Positions 52,259 to 61,052 of a stretch of DNA of 64,000 nucleotides are shown here, piece after piece. Positions within the stretch are counted from its first letter, which is position 1. Each line of letters starts with the position of its first letter. The stretch spans positions 48,816 through 112,815 of the forward strand of contig NZ_JBALOP010000032.1 of assembly GCF_036962685.1 (NCBI RefSeq), in the 5' to 3' direction. The notes under the pieces were generated by a model that was not told where the DNA came from, searched no databases, and was given only the letters and a program-made list of their open reading frames with translations. The position numbers were made by a program, and so were the translations under genes. The DNA is from Ferdinandcohnia sp036962685. GTDB lineage: Bacteria > Bacillota > Bacilli > Bacillales > Bacillaceae_L.

Positions 52259-53146
52259 TTACTTAAAGCTTTTTACAAAATCTACTGCCATAGAGATATC
52301 CCTGACAGGGTTCATATTCACTTCACGTTCAATTGTTAAATAACCATTGTACCCAATCTCATTTAATGCTGTAAAATACTTTTGAAAGTCAACAGAACCC
52401 TTACCTAATGGTACTTCTTTAAAAAACTCGCCAGTAGCAACCATTTGGGCAATCTTTTTATGATCTAGGCCTTTCCCATGACCAAGAGCACCATAAACAT
52501 CCCGCGGGTCAACAGGTTTTGTTTGTATCCCATCTTTTACATGGGTATGGACAATGTAATTCTTTAAAAGTTTCACCCCTTCAACTGGATCATCACCTGT
52601 CACCATGACCATATTAGCGGGGTCAAAATTGACAGAAACTCCATTTGTACTTAAGCTGTCTAGAAAAGATTTTAATCTAACAGATGTTTCTGGTCCTGTT
52701 TCAATTGCGAAATATGCGTTCATACTCTTTGCATAAATCCCCAGTTCATCGCAGGCTGTTTGCATCGTTTCATATATACTACTATCCTTTTTTTCAGGTA
52801 CAATACCGATGTGTGTTGTAACAATATTTGTACCCAATTCAACCGCAAGATCTAATATCCGCTTTGATTTTTCGATTTTTTTCGTATTTTGCCGGTGGTC
52901 TTGAAAACCGTGTCCACCTAAGTCACCACATAATGCGGATATCTCTAATCCTAATGATGAAATATAATCCTTCAGTTCCTTTCGAGCTGAGTAACTTAGA
53001 TTTTCAGGTGCCATTTCTCCATCAACTGCATAGATTTGGACACCGTTAGCACCCATGTCTTTTGCAACTTTTAGCCCATCACGAAGTGGTAATCTTAAAC
53101 TATCCACAATGATTCCGATTTTATTACTTATTTTTACTTGCTCCAT
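52259..53146 (-). CDS. Sugar phosphate isomerase/epimerase-like TIM-barrel enzyme 1
   Basis: AP-endonuclease-2-type TIM barrel of 295 residues, as in IolE, MocC and ketose 3-epimerases. Metal-site segments: TTHIGI, FAIETGPE, VNFDPANMVM, VHTHVKDG and the terminal Glu of GYLTIERE. The start codon immediately follows the oxidoreductase stop (TAAATG), so the two are coupled. Probably isomerises, epimerises or dehydrates a keto-sugar produced by the oxidoreductase. Confidence 0.9.
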   Translation of the reverse strand: MEQVKISNKIGIIVDSLRLPLRDGLKVAKDMGANGVQIYAVDGEMAPENLSYSARKELKDYISSLGLEISALCGDLGGHGFQDHRQNTKKIEKSKRILDLAVELGTNIVTTHIGIVPEKKDSSIYETMQTACDELGIYAKSMNAYFAIETGPETSVRLKSFLDSLSTNGVSVNFDPANMVMVTGDDPVEGVKLLKNYIVHTHVKDGIQTKPVDPRDVYGALGHGKGLDHKKIAQMVATGEFFKEVPLGKGSVDFQKYFTALNEIGYNGYLTIEREVNMNPVRDISMAVDFVKSFK

Positions 53147-54208
53147 TTATAAAAATGTCACCACACTTTTCTTTTCTGAAGCTTCATAAATACCTGCAAG
53201 CATTTTCATGATTTCAACTCCATCCTCTACAGGGGCAACTGTTTCTGTTCCAAATAAACAGCTTGTTACAAAGGAATCAATTTCATTTTGAAAAGAATTT
53301 TTAAAATCAAATGTTAAATGATCGATTTGCGGGTGAATATTTACAATTGTATTATTTTCTTCACTTACCAACATTAACTCAGGCTCTAGCTCTGCTCCAC
53401 CTTTTGTACCGAACAGCTTTACTTGAATTTCATCCTTTTTCGCATGAAGCGTAAAGGAAACGTCGATCATTAAGGAAGCTCCATTTTCAAATGTAATAAG
53501 TGCGTTAGCCATATCTTCAACCGTATTCTTATCTTTATCATAGTCAGCGGCTTTATAAAAGCTTAACTCCTCAACATTACCGCGATTTCCCAGCAATTGA
53601 TAAGTATGCCCAGATATTGACTTCACCTTAGGACGCCCCATTAAATACCAGCAAATATCAATAATATGAACACCAAGGTCAATCAACGGCCCACCGCCAG
53701 AACGTTCTTTATCTGCAAACCATCCACCAGGATTTCCCAAACGGCGCAAACATGATGCTTTAGCATAATAAATTTCTCCTAATTTGCCATTATCAATAAA
53801 GGATTTCAATACCTTTGTATTGGTGGCAAACCTTCGTACAAACCCGACTTGCAAAATCTTATTTGATTGTCGAACTGCTTCTTCTACCTTTAATGCCTCT
53901 TCCACATTCATTGATAAAGGTTTTTCTACTAGTACGTGTTTACCACCTTTGAGGGCACCTATTGAAATATCAGCGTGAGTATTATTCCACGTACAAATGC
54001 TGATAGCATCAACTTCAGGATCATGAAACACTTCCTCAAGGCTACTATAAACACGATTTATACCATATAGTTTTGCCTTTTCTTCGGCTCTTTCTTTTGA
54101 ATAGTCATATACACCGTACAGAATCGAGTTAGAGTTATTCGCATAAGCTTGTAAATGCATATCAGAAATTGATCCTGTTCCAATCACACATACTCGTAAT
54201 TTGTCCAC
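53147..54208 (-). CDS. Gfo/Idh/MocA-family oxidoreductase
   Basis: NAD(P)-dependent sugar or inositol dehydrogenase of 353 residues. Rossmann motif VIGTGSISDMH at the start, catalytic EKPLSMN near 97, and DLGVHIIDICWYLMG with the Asp/His pair. Sandwiched between two isomerase-like genes, as in inositol, rhizopine and 3-ketoglycoside loci. It likely oxidises a sugar ring hydroxyl before the isomerases act. Confidence 0.92.
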   Translation of the reverse strand: MDKLRVCVIGTGSISDMHLQAYANNSNSILYGVYDYSKERAEEKAKLYGINRVYSSLEEVFHDPEVDAISICTWNNTHADISIGALKGGKHVLVEKPLSMNVEEALKVEEAVRQSNKILQVGFVRRFATNTKVLKSFIDNGKLGEIYYAKASCLRRLGNPGGWFADKERSGGGPLIDLGVHIIDICWYLMGRPKVKSISGHTYQLLGNRGNVEELSFYKAADYDKDKNTVEDMANALITFENGASLMIDVSFTLHAKKDEIQVKLFGTKGGAELEPELMLVSEENNTIVNIHPQIDHLTFDFKNSFQNEIDSFVTSCLFGTETVAPVEDGVEIMKMLAGIYEASEKKSVVTFL

Positions 54209-54245
54209 AGCTATTCCATCCTTCCCAGACTGTTTTCGACAACAT

Positions 54246-55121
54246 TTATTGTACTTCGTTCCATAATCTCCTCACATTGTCCATACCAATTTTGGATCCA
54301 ACCTTACAATCTTCCATTCCTTCAAATTCAACCGTTAGGTACCCATCATATCCCGAGTTTTTAACTAGTTTAATAATCTCACGAATATTTAAGTCACCAT
54401 GACCAACGATTGCACCACGCAAATAATTTTCATTCACTGTTCTAAACCAAACTCCATCACCTGGATTTTCGTAATACGGACGAATATAGAAATCTTTAAA
54501 ATGAACAGTAGCAGCATATTTGATATTTTTCTTAACTCCGACAAGTGGTTCCTCATCAATACAAAGGAAGTTGCCAACATCAAGTGTTGTTTTAAAATTT
54601 TCGCGATTTACTGCGTGAATCACTCGTTGAACACGATCACTCGACTGTACATTAAAGCCATGGTTCTCTATTGTTGTGGTAATACCATATTGTGCAGCAT
54701 AATCAGCTACCAACTGGCTACCTTTTACTAATTTCGAAAAATGTTCATCAAAATAATGAATGGTCATATGCTCTTGCGGCAAGGTAAAAGCTGTTACATC
54801 ATGACGCATAATTTTAATTCCTAAATGATTAACGATATCGACATGCTTTTTCAGGCGTTCCACTTCCTCAAAAAAAGCTTCCTCTGTTTCTTGAACAAAA
54901 TTTGCTGGTAAAGAATAAGCTGATAATTCAATTCCCACGGACGCTGCTTTTTCTATAATTTGATCAGCTAATTCAATATTATCAACTACTGAATATCCAT
55001 ATGGAACTAATTCAACGTGCTCACCACCATTGTCCGCTACCCATTGTATGACATCTAAAACAGTCATCGTTCCTTCTCTAAGTTCTCTTACTAAACTATA
55101 TGTACTTAATCCAACCTTCAT
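54246..55121 (-). CDS. Sugar phosphate isomerase/epimerase-like TIM-barrel enzyme 2
   Basis: Second AP-endonuclease-2-type TIM barrel, 291 residues from the chosen ATG (AATAGGAG nine bases upstream; a 23-residue extension to 55190 has no site). Metal-site segments: MRHDVTAF, TTIENHGFN, TTLDVGNFLC, VHFKDFYI and EFEGMED. It shares the fold but little sequence with the enzyme at 52259, so the two probably do sequential or different steps. Preceded by 90 bases without a terminator, so it could belong to the transporter transcript. Confidence 0.9.
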   Translation of the reverse strand: MKVGLSTYSLVRELREGTMTVLDVIQWVADNGGEHVELVPYGYSVVDNIELADQIIEKAASVGIELSAYSLPANFVQETEEAFFEEVERLKKHVDIVNHLGIKIMRHDVTAFTLPQEHMTIHYFDEHFSKLVKGSQLVADYAAQYGITTTIENHGFNVQSSDRVQRVIHAVNRENFKTTLDVGNFLCIDEEPLVGVKKNIKYAATVHFKDFYIRPYYENPGDGVWFRTVNENYLRGAIVGHGDLNIREIIKLVKNSGYDGYLTVEFEGMEDCKVGSKIGMDNVRRLWNEVQ

Positions 55122-55211
55122 AGTTATCACTCCTATTATATTTAATCTATAAATAGTCCCAGCATAATCTGAGAATTTATGTTTCTTCAAAAAAACTAAT
55201 TTACAACCTTA

Positions 55212-56180
55212 CTATTCTACTAAATGACAAGCAACAAAGTGTTCTGACGTACCACCATTTTTTACTGGAGGCTCTGTTACCCTACAAATATCCTTTGCAA
55301 TTGGACAACGTGTATGAAATCTACAACCTGATGGAGGATTTACGGGACTTGGTAAGTCGCCCTGTAATATAATCCGTTCCCTTCTTAACCTCGGATCTGG
55401 AATTGGGATAGAAGACAGTAAAGCCTTAGTATAAGGATGCTGTGGGTTTGAAAATATAGTCTCTTTTGGCCCAGACTCCACAATCGTCCCGAGATACATA
55501 ACTCCAATATGATCACTGATGTGTTCAACTACACTTAAATCATGGGAAATAAACAAATATGTTAAGTTAAATTCCCGTTGTAAATCTTTTAATAGATTTA
55601 ATATTTGTGATTGGATTGAAACATCTAATGCTGAGACTGGCTCATCTGCAATAATTAGCTTTGGCCTCATAATAAGGGCTCGTGCAATTCCAATACGTTG
55701 CCGCTGTCCACCACTGAACTCATGGGCATATCTATCTGCATGATATTCACCTAATCCAACGATTTCTAGCATTTCAGAAACTAGTTTGTTTCGTTCTGCC
55801 CTTGATAATTTTGAATGAATGACTAGTGGTTCTCCTACAATGTCACGAACCTTCATTCTTGGATTTAACGAAGCATACGGATCTTGGAATATCATTTGAA
55901 CCTTTTTTCTGATTGTTTTTAAATGTACTTCTTTTTTTTGTGAGATTTCCTCCCCATCAATCCAAATTTCACCATTGTTCGGTTGAATTAATCGTGATAT
56001 TAGTCTTCCTGTTGTCGACTTCCCACATCCACTTTCTCCTACCAGACTAAATGTTTTTCCTTCTTGAATCATAAACGACACATCATGAACTGCTTTTAAA
56101 GACTTCTGTTTCTCAAACATCCCACTTGGAAGAGAAAATGACTTTTTCAATCCAGATACTTTTAAAAGAATATTAGACAC
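55212..56180 (-). CDS. Dpp/Opp-type ABC importer ATPase (OppF/DppF)
   Basis: ATP-binding subunit of 322 residues. Walker A GESGCGKSTTG, signature EFSGGQRQRIGIARAL, Walker B KLIIADEPVSALD, and the C-terminal oligopeptide-type extension SGCRFHTRCPIAKDIC with clustered Cys. GTG at 56180 is preferred (GAGAGGGGGG five bases upstream) and overlaps the OppD-type gene by 8 bases; longer in-frame starts inside that gene are rejected. Confidence 0.94.
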   Translation of the reverse strand: MSNILLKVSGLKKSFSLPSGMFEKQKSLKAVHDVSFMIQEGKTFSLVGESGCGKSTTGRLISRLIQPNNGEIWIDGEEISQKKEVHLKTIRKKVQMIFQDPYASLNPRMKVRDIVGEPLVIHSKLSRAERNKLVSEMLEIVGLGEYHADRYAHEFSGGQRQRIGIARALIMRPKLIIADEPVSALDVSIQSQILNLLKDLQREFNLTYLFISHDLSVVEHISDHIGVMYLGTIVESGPKETIFSNPQHPYTKALLSSIPIPDPRLRRERIILQGDLPSPVNPPSGCRFHTRCPIAKDICRVTEPPVKNGGTSEHFVACHLVE

Positions 56181-57162
56181 GAATGCCCCCCCTCTCATCA
56201 TTGTATAGCCAACAGCTACAGGTTCTGCCATTTTCTATTATGAATTCTGGTGGCTCTTTCTCAGAGCAAATCGGCATCGCATCTTTACATCTTGGCGAAA
56301 ATTTGCACCCTATTGGAAGATTGCTAGGATCAGGAACATTCCCCTTTATTGAATCAAGCCTATCCTTTTTTTGACCAATCTTAGGAACTGAACCAATTAA
56401 ACCTTTTGTATAAGGATGCTTCGGACTTTCAAATAAATCAAAAACGTCCGCCTCCTCAACGACCCTTCCCGAATACATTACAACAACACGGTCACACATT
56501 TCAGCAACGACACCTAAGTCATGGGTAATTAATAACACAGACATGTTCTCTCTTTGCTTTAACTGTTTTATTAAATCCAATATTTGCGCTTGTATTGTTA
56601 CATCAAGAGCGGTAGTTGGCTCATCTGCGATTAAAAGTTCCGGGTTACAGGAGATGGCCATTGCAATCATGATTCTTTGTCGCATTCCACCTGATAATTG
56701 GTGTGGGTATTCATACAGAATTTCTTCAGCACGTGGAATTCCTACTTTTTTTAGAATCGAAATTGCATGTTTTTTAGCCTGTTTGTCATTTAATTCCAAA
56801 TGAATGCGTATGGGCTCTAACAATTGCTCCCCAATTTTCATTACAGGGTTTAACGAAGTCATCGGCTCTTGAAAAATCATTGCTATTTGCTTTCCACGAA
56901 TCCTTCTCATTTCACTTTCTGATTTGGTTGTTAATTCTTCTTTATTAAATTGAATGGTTCCTTGGCTTATCTCTCCACTCGTACCTTTAAAGAGTTTCAT
57001 GATGGATAATGACGTTAAACTTTTGCCACTACCGGACTCTCCAACTAAACCAAGAACCTCTCCTTTATTTATGTGAAAGGTAACTCCATGTAGAATTTTT
57101 ATTTTTTGTTTATCTTTTGTAAATTCAGTTTCAAGTTTTTTGACTTGTAGCAGCTTTTCCAT
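56173..57162 (-). CDS. Dpp/Opp-type ABC importer ATPase (OppD/DppD)
   Basis: ATP-binding subunit, 329 residues. Walker A GESGSGKSLTS, signature QLSGGMRQRIMIAMA, Walker B LLIADEPTTALD and terminal CKFSPRCKDAMPIC, an Fe-S-type Cys cluster reported in dipeptide importers. ATG at 57162 lies 10 bases after AAGGAG; a TTG three codons upstream is too close to the site. Partner of the OppF-type subunit directly downstream. Confidence 0.94.
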   Translation of the reverse strand: MEKLLQVKKLETEFTKDKQKIKILHGVTFHINKGEVLGLVGESGSGKSLTSLSIMKLFKGTSGEISQGTIQFNKEELTTKSESEMRRIRGKQIAMIFQEPMTSLNPVMKIGEQLLEPIRIHLELNDKQAKKHAISILKKVGIPRAEEILYEYPHQLSGGMRQRIMIAMAISCNPELLIADEPTTALDVTIQAQILDLIKQLKQRENMSVLLITHDLGVVAEMCDRVVVMYSGRVVEEADVFDLFESPKHPYTKGLIGSVPKIGQKKDRLDSIKGNVPDPSNLPIGCKFSPRCKDAMPICSEKEPPEFIIENGRTCSCWLYNDERGGIRV

Positions 57163-57176
57163 CCTCTTCAAACTCC

Positions 57177-58073
57177 TTATTCATTCTTTGTTTTTGGGTC
57201 TAACACATCTCTTAAACCATCACCTACAAGATTAAAGGCTAAAACTGTTAAAAAGATGGCTATTCCAGGCATCATGACTACATGTGAGGATGTTCCTAGA
57301 TAATCACGCCCGAGACTTAGCATGGCTCCCCAATCTGGTGTTTCTGGACTAGCCCCTAAACCAAGAAAACTTAAACTTGAGGCTGCCAAAATCGCTGTAC
57401 CTATTCTCATAGAGATAAAAACAATTAAACTACCAGCGGTTTCAGGAAAAATGTGTCTAAACATAATTCTAAAATGTGAGGCTCCCATTGATTTTGCCGC
57501 TTCCACAAAAAGGGTTTCTTTTCCTTCTAGGGTAGAACCCCTTACTAATCTTGCAAAAGAAGGAATACTAAATACACCCACTGCTATTACCACATTTTTT
57601 AATCCAGGACCTAAGATGGCAATAATTGCAATTGCGAGCAATATATCTGGAAAAGCAAAGAGGACATCACTTGACCTCATGATAATTCGGTCTAACCAAC
57701 CTCCAAAGTACCCACTAATCAGTCCTAAAATCGTTCCACCAATAGCACCTAACAATACAGATGAAAAGCTTACACTTAATGAGATTCTGGTACCCGCTAA
57801 TAATCTACTAAAAATATCACGTCCATATTCATCCGTTCCTGCTAAATGTTCCATACTAGGTCCTTGTAAAACTTCATTATAATTCGGCTCATATGGATCG
57901 TAAGGTGCAATGTAAGGACCAATAATTGCAATAATGATTAGTAGTAGAATAAAGAAGCTTGCCCAGAGAGCAGTCTTTTGCCTTTTCCAATTCTTCCAAA
58001 ACTCTTTTATTCGAGAATATTGTTTTTCATTAGTGACTGTTATCAAATTAGGTACCTCTTTCGATACTTCCAT
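57177..58073 (-). CDS. Dpp/Opp-type permease (OppC/DppC)
   Basis: Second membrane permease, 298 residues, about six hydrophobic segments, with the family N-terminal APYDPYEPN and the cytoplasmic loop EAAKSMGASHFRIMFRHI that docks to the ATPase. HLAGTDEYGRDIFSRLLAGTRISL (a family hallmark) is intact. Twelve bases after the first permease stop, so co-transcribed. Confidence 0.93.
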   Translation of the reverse strand: MEVSKEVPNLITVTNEKQYSRIKEFWKNWKRQKTALWASFFILLLIIIAIIGPYIAPYDPYEPNYNEVLQGPSMEHLAGTDEYGRDIFSRLLAGTRISLSVSFSSVLLGAIGGTILGLISGYFGGWLDRIIMRSSDVLFAFPDILLAIAIIAILGPGLKNVVIAVGVFSIPSFARLVRGSTLEGKETLFVEAAKSMGASHFRIMFRHIFPETAGSLIVFISMRIGTAILAASSLSFLGLGASPETPDWGAMLSLGRDYLGTSSHVVMMPGIAIFLTVLAFNLVGDGLRDVLDPKTKNE

Positions 58074-58085
58074 GCCGATCCTCCT

Positions 58086-59009
58086 TTACGATACATAGCG
58101 GATTTTTGGATTTAGAAAACTATAAAGAATATCTACTAACAAATTTACTAAAATGAACTCAATTGAAAATAGTAATAATTCAGCTTGTATAACTGGATAA
58201 TCTCTAAACGCAATCGAATCAATTAATAACCGCCCCATACCCGGAAAACTAAATACTGTTTCCACAACAACCGAACCTCCTAATAAGAATCCAAATTGAA
58301 GTCCGGCAATTGTAACAACTGGAATTAATGAATTTCGTAATGCGTGCTTTGGAATGACAACAGATTCTTTTAACCCTTTTGCCCGCCCAGTTCGAATATA
58401 GTCTGCCTTCAAAGTATCAAGCAAGGAGGATCTTGTAAAACGTGCGAGCATCGACATGATTCCGGCACCTAGAGTTAACGAAGGTAAAATATAGCTTTTC
58501 CACCCATCAATTCCACCAGTTGGGAGCCATCCTAGTTTTACAGAAAAAATTTGTATTAGGAGTAAACCTAACCAAAAGCCCGGCAAGGAAATACCTGAAA
58601 CAGCAGTAACCATACCTAAATAATCTGGCCATTTATTTTTAAAAACAGCTGATAGAGTACCTATTAATAATCCTATAATTAACGCCCATACCATACTAAA
58701 CATTGTTAAATAAATAGATGGCATTAATCGATCTGCAAACATATCCATTACAGGTAATCCTGTTTTTAGGGATGTCCCTAGATCACCTTGGAATAGATTG
58801 TCCATATATGTAATATATTGTTCCCATATTGGCTTATCCAGCCCTAGCTCAGCTCTAATAATCTCTACTTCCTCTAAAGTAGCGTCTTTACCCGCAACTA
58901 ATCGTGCTGGATCTCCCGGAATTAAATGTGTAAAAAAGAAGATTAATATTGAAACAATGAATAGGATGGGTATCATTTCAAAAATTCGTTTAATGATATA
59001 CTGGAGCAT
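58086..59009 (-). CDS. Dpp/Opp-type permease (OppB/DppB)
   Basis: First membrane permease, 307 residues, six hydrophobic segments. Hallmarks: FFTHLIPGDPARLV, LDKPIWEQY, TGRAKGLKESVVIPKHALRNSLIPV and VVVETVFSFPGMGRLL. ATG at 59009 with AAAGGGG eight bases upstream; an N-terminal extension of 15 residues is rejected. 83 bases after the binding-protein stop. Confidence 0.93.
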   Translation of the reverse strand: MLQYIIKRIFEMIPILFIVSILIFFFTHLIPGDPARLVAGKDATLEEVEIIRAELGLDKPIWEQYITYMDNLFQGDLGTSLKTGLPVMDMFADRLMPSIYLTMFSMVWALIIGLLIGTLSAVFKNKWPDYLGMVTAVSGISLPGFWLGLLLIQIFSVKLGWLPTGGIDGWKSYILPSLTLGAGIMSMLARFTRSSLLDTLKADYIRTGRAKGLKESVVIPKHALRNSLIPVVTIAGLQFGFLLGGSVVVETVFSFPGMGRLLIDSIAFRDYPVIQAELLLFSIEFILVNLLVDILYSFLNPKIRYVS

Positions 59010-59091
59010 TATTGAAACCCCTTTCTTAGGAAGGAAAGAAGCTTTGGGATTCACATCCCTCCACTTCTTTTTTACGACATAAGTTTTCTAC

Positions 59092-60660
59092 TTACTTTAG
59101 GTTTGCGTCTAGTACGTTTATTCCACCTGTTGGTGATATAAATACACCTTCTACATTTGTTCTCTTTCCTGCTAAAATTTCATCTACACCTAGGAAAATC
59201 CACGGTGCATCATTATAAATTGTTGATTGAATATCACTATAAATTGCTGTCTGTTTGCTTTCGTCTGGTGTTTTATTCACTTCTTCAATCCATTTATCAA
59301 CTTGATCGTTTTTGTAGTATGCAGTATTTGCACCATTTGGCGGGAATGAACCGCCATAGAATAATGGTTTCGTAGCATTTGTTGGATCAGAAGGAAATGC
59401 AGACCAACTTACGTACCACATTTGTAACTTAGTATCCTCAGGTGTTTGTGCCCCGTAAATCTCGTCCGAAAGCGTACCTTCTTCCATTGATTTAATTTCT
59501 ACATCTACACCAATTTCTTTTAACTGTTGTTGAATAAACTGCATACCTTTCATCGTATCCGAGTTTGTATTACCCCAGATTTCAGCTTTAAAGCCATCTT
59601 CTAATCCAGCCTCTTTTAGTAGTTTCTTCGCCTTTTCAATATCTTGTTCATATACTTCTTGTTTCTCATAATGAAGTGTTTTGCTTGGAATAATGGAGTC
59701 TAATGGTAACCCAAATCCTGCATTAACTACGCTTATAAATGCATCTTTACTAACCGCATAGTTTAGAGCTTGTCGAACACGAACATCGTCATAAGGTTCT
59801 TTCATTGTATTTATAGATACATAACGAGCAATTGTTGAAGGTATTTTTTGAACCTCTACATCCTTATTACCCTCTAATTCCTTAATATTTTGACTTGGTA
59901 ATGGATAAATTACATGGGCTTCCCCAGTTTTTAACATCGCTACTCGTGATCCATTCTCAGGAACTGGTTTATATGTAATTTTCTTTACGCGGTCTTTTTT
60001 ATCCCAGTACTCGTCGAAACGTTCAACTGTTAAATGGTCCCCTTGTACCCATTCAACAAATTTAAATGGTCCAGTACCAACGGGTTTTTTTCCAATTTCC
60101 TCACTTCCACCCTCCAAAACCTTAGGACTAAGAATTTTTGCTGAGACAAACCTTGTTAACATACCAGCATAAGGCTCTTTTAACGTTACTTTTATTTCAT
60201 AATCACTTAAAATCTCAATATTCTTAATGAGGTTAAATCCCCGACTATTTAGGCGAAGACTATCATCATTAATGATTCTTTCGAAGTTTGCTTTAACATT
60301 TTCAGCATTAAATTCTTCACCATCATGGAATTTTACTCCTTGACGTAACTTGAATGTATAAACTAATGCGTCTTCACTTATACTGTAATCCTCGGCGAGT
60401 TGTTTAATAATTTTTCCTTCCTCATCAGATCCTAGTAGACCCTCCAGCATAGCTGACTGCACCGAGTTCGAATTTGTATCCCCAGTATTATGTGGGTCCA
60501 TAGAAATAAAGTTTTCATTTACAGCGATCACCAATTCTTGCTCAACCTTTTTACTATTCTCCTCCTTCTCACCCCCACTTTCTTTACTAGAGCATCCAAC
60601 AAAAAACACTGCAGAAAAAACCACCAATAACAACACTTTCCAATACTTTGATCTACTCAT
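59092..60660 (-). CDS. SBP family 5 solute-binding lipoprotein
   Basis: Peptide/nickel/oligosaccharide-type binding protein, 522 residues. Signal peptide with lipobox FVGC puts the lipidated Cys at 23. Core motifs: AVNENFISMDPHNTGD, YTFKLRQGVKFHDGEEFNAENVKANFER, GTGPFKFVEW and VRQALNYAVSKDAF. Family 5 binds peptides, but also cellobiose, opines, glutathione and other ligands. First gene of the transporter operon, with AAAGGGGG upstream. A near-consensus cre site and an assembly gap lie in the 390-base upstream region. Ligand unknown. Confidence 0.93.
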   Translation of the reverse strand: MSRSKYWKVLLLVVFSAVFFVGCSSKESGGEKEENSKKVEQELVIAVNENFISMDPHNTGDTNSNSVQSAMLEGLLGSDEEGKIIKQLAEDYSISEDALVYTFKLRQGVKFHDGEEFNAENVKANFERIINDDSLRLNSRGFNLIKNIEILSDYEIKVTLKEPYAGMLTRFVSAKILSPKVLEGGSEEIGKKPVGTGPFKFVEWVQGDHLTVERFDEYWDKKDRVKKITYKPVPENGSRVAMLKTGEAHVIYPLPSQNIKELEGNKDVEVQKIPSTIARYVSINTMKEPYDDVRVRQALNYAVSKDAFISVVNAGFGLPLDSIIPSKTLHYEKQEVYEQDIEKAKKLLKEAGLEDGFKAEIWGNTNSDTMKGMQFIQQQLKEIGVDVEIKSMEEGTLSDEIYGAQTPEDTKLQMWYVSWSAFPSDPTNATKPLFYGGSFPPNGANTAYYKNDQVDKWIEEVNKTPDESKQTAIYSDIQSTIYNDAPWIFLGVDEILAGKRTNVEGVFISPTGGINVLDANLK

Positions 60661-60852
60661 TAACTTTCCCCCTTTTTTGTTCTTTTCAGGTCTTTACATG
60701 ATAGATTTATTGATTTTGTTCCCTGAATAAAATATGGTAAATTTTCTCGTACTAACCCTCCAATTAGTTAATACGATTAAACATTCCACCTTAATTATTT
60801 TCACCATGTTAATAAAAACTTAAAAACTAACAATAAAATTACACTTTTTAAG

Positions 60853-60877
60853 NNNNNNNNNNNNNNNNNNNNNNNNN
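60853..60877. other. Assembly gap (25 N) upstream of the transporter operon
   Basis: Run of N within an AT-rich intergenic region. It may hide part of the transporter's promoter. In 60661-60852 I see only weak promoter-like words (TTTACC, 17 bases, CAAAAT), nothing convincing. Confidence 0.95.
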
Positions 60878-60933
60878 GTTATATATCAATTAATTTCTAC
60901 ACTGGTGAAATTAATTGTTATTATAACTCTATA

Positions 60934-60947
60934 GGAAAACGTTTACA
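60934..60947. promoter_or_regulatory. Near-consensus cre (CcpA) site
   Basis: GGAAAACGTTTACA matches TGWNANCGNTNWCA at all defined positions but the first. It lies about 270 bases upstream of the binding-protein gene and past the end of aceA, so its target is most likely the transporter operon. Carbon catabolite control would suit a catabolic locus. Confidence 0.55.
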
Positions 60948-60980
60948 ATACTTTTTTTAAAAAATTATGAATTTTAAATT

Positions 60981-61016
60981 AAAAAAGCGAGAGAAAAACT
61001 TCTTTTCCCCCGCTTT
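60981..61016 (-). terminator. Terminator of aceBA
   Basis: A 14-bp stem with several G-T pairs (AAAGCG with CGCTTT at the base), 5-base loop, then six T on the minus strand, 37 bases past the aceA stop. Confidence 0.88.
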
Positions 61017-61052
61017 TAACTATTTAGACTGCACCACTTTTTTTATGGTTGG

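Noticed and set aside
57322..57882. 186-codon open frame opposite the DppC-type gene
   Set aside because: Complete antisense shadow of a well-supported permease; low-complexity composition and no start signals.
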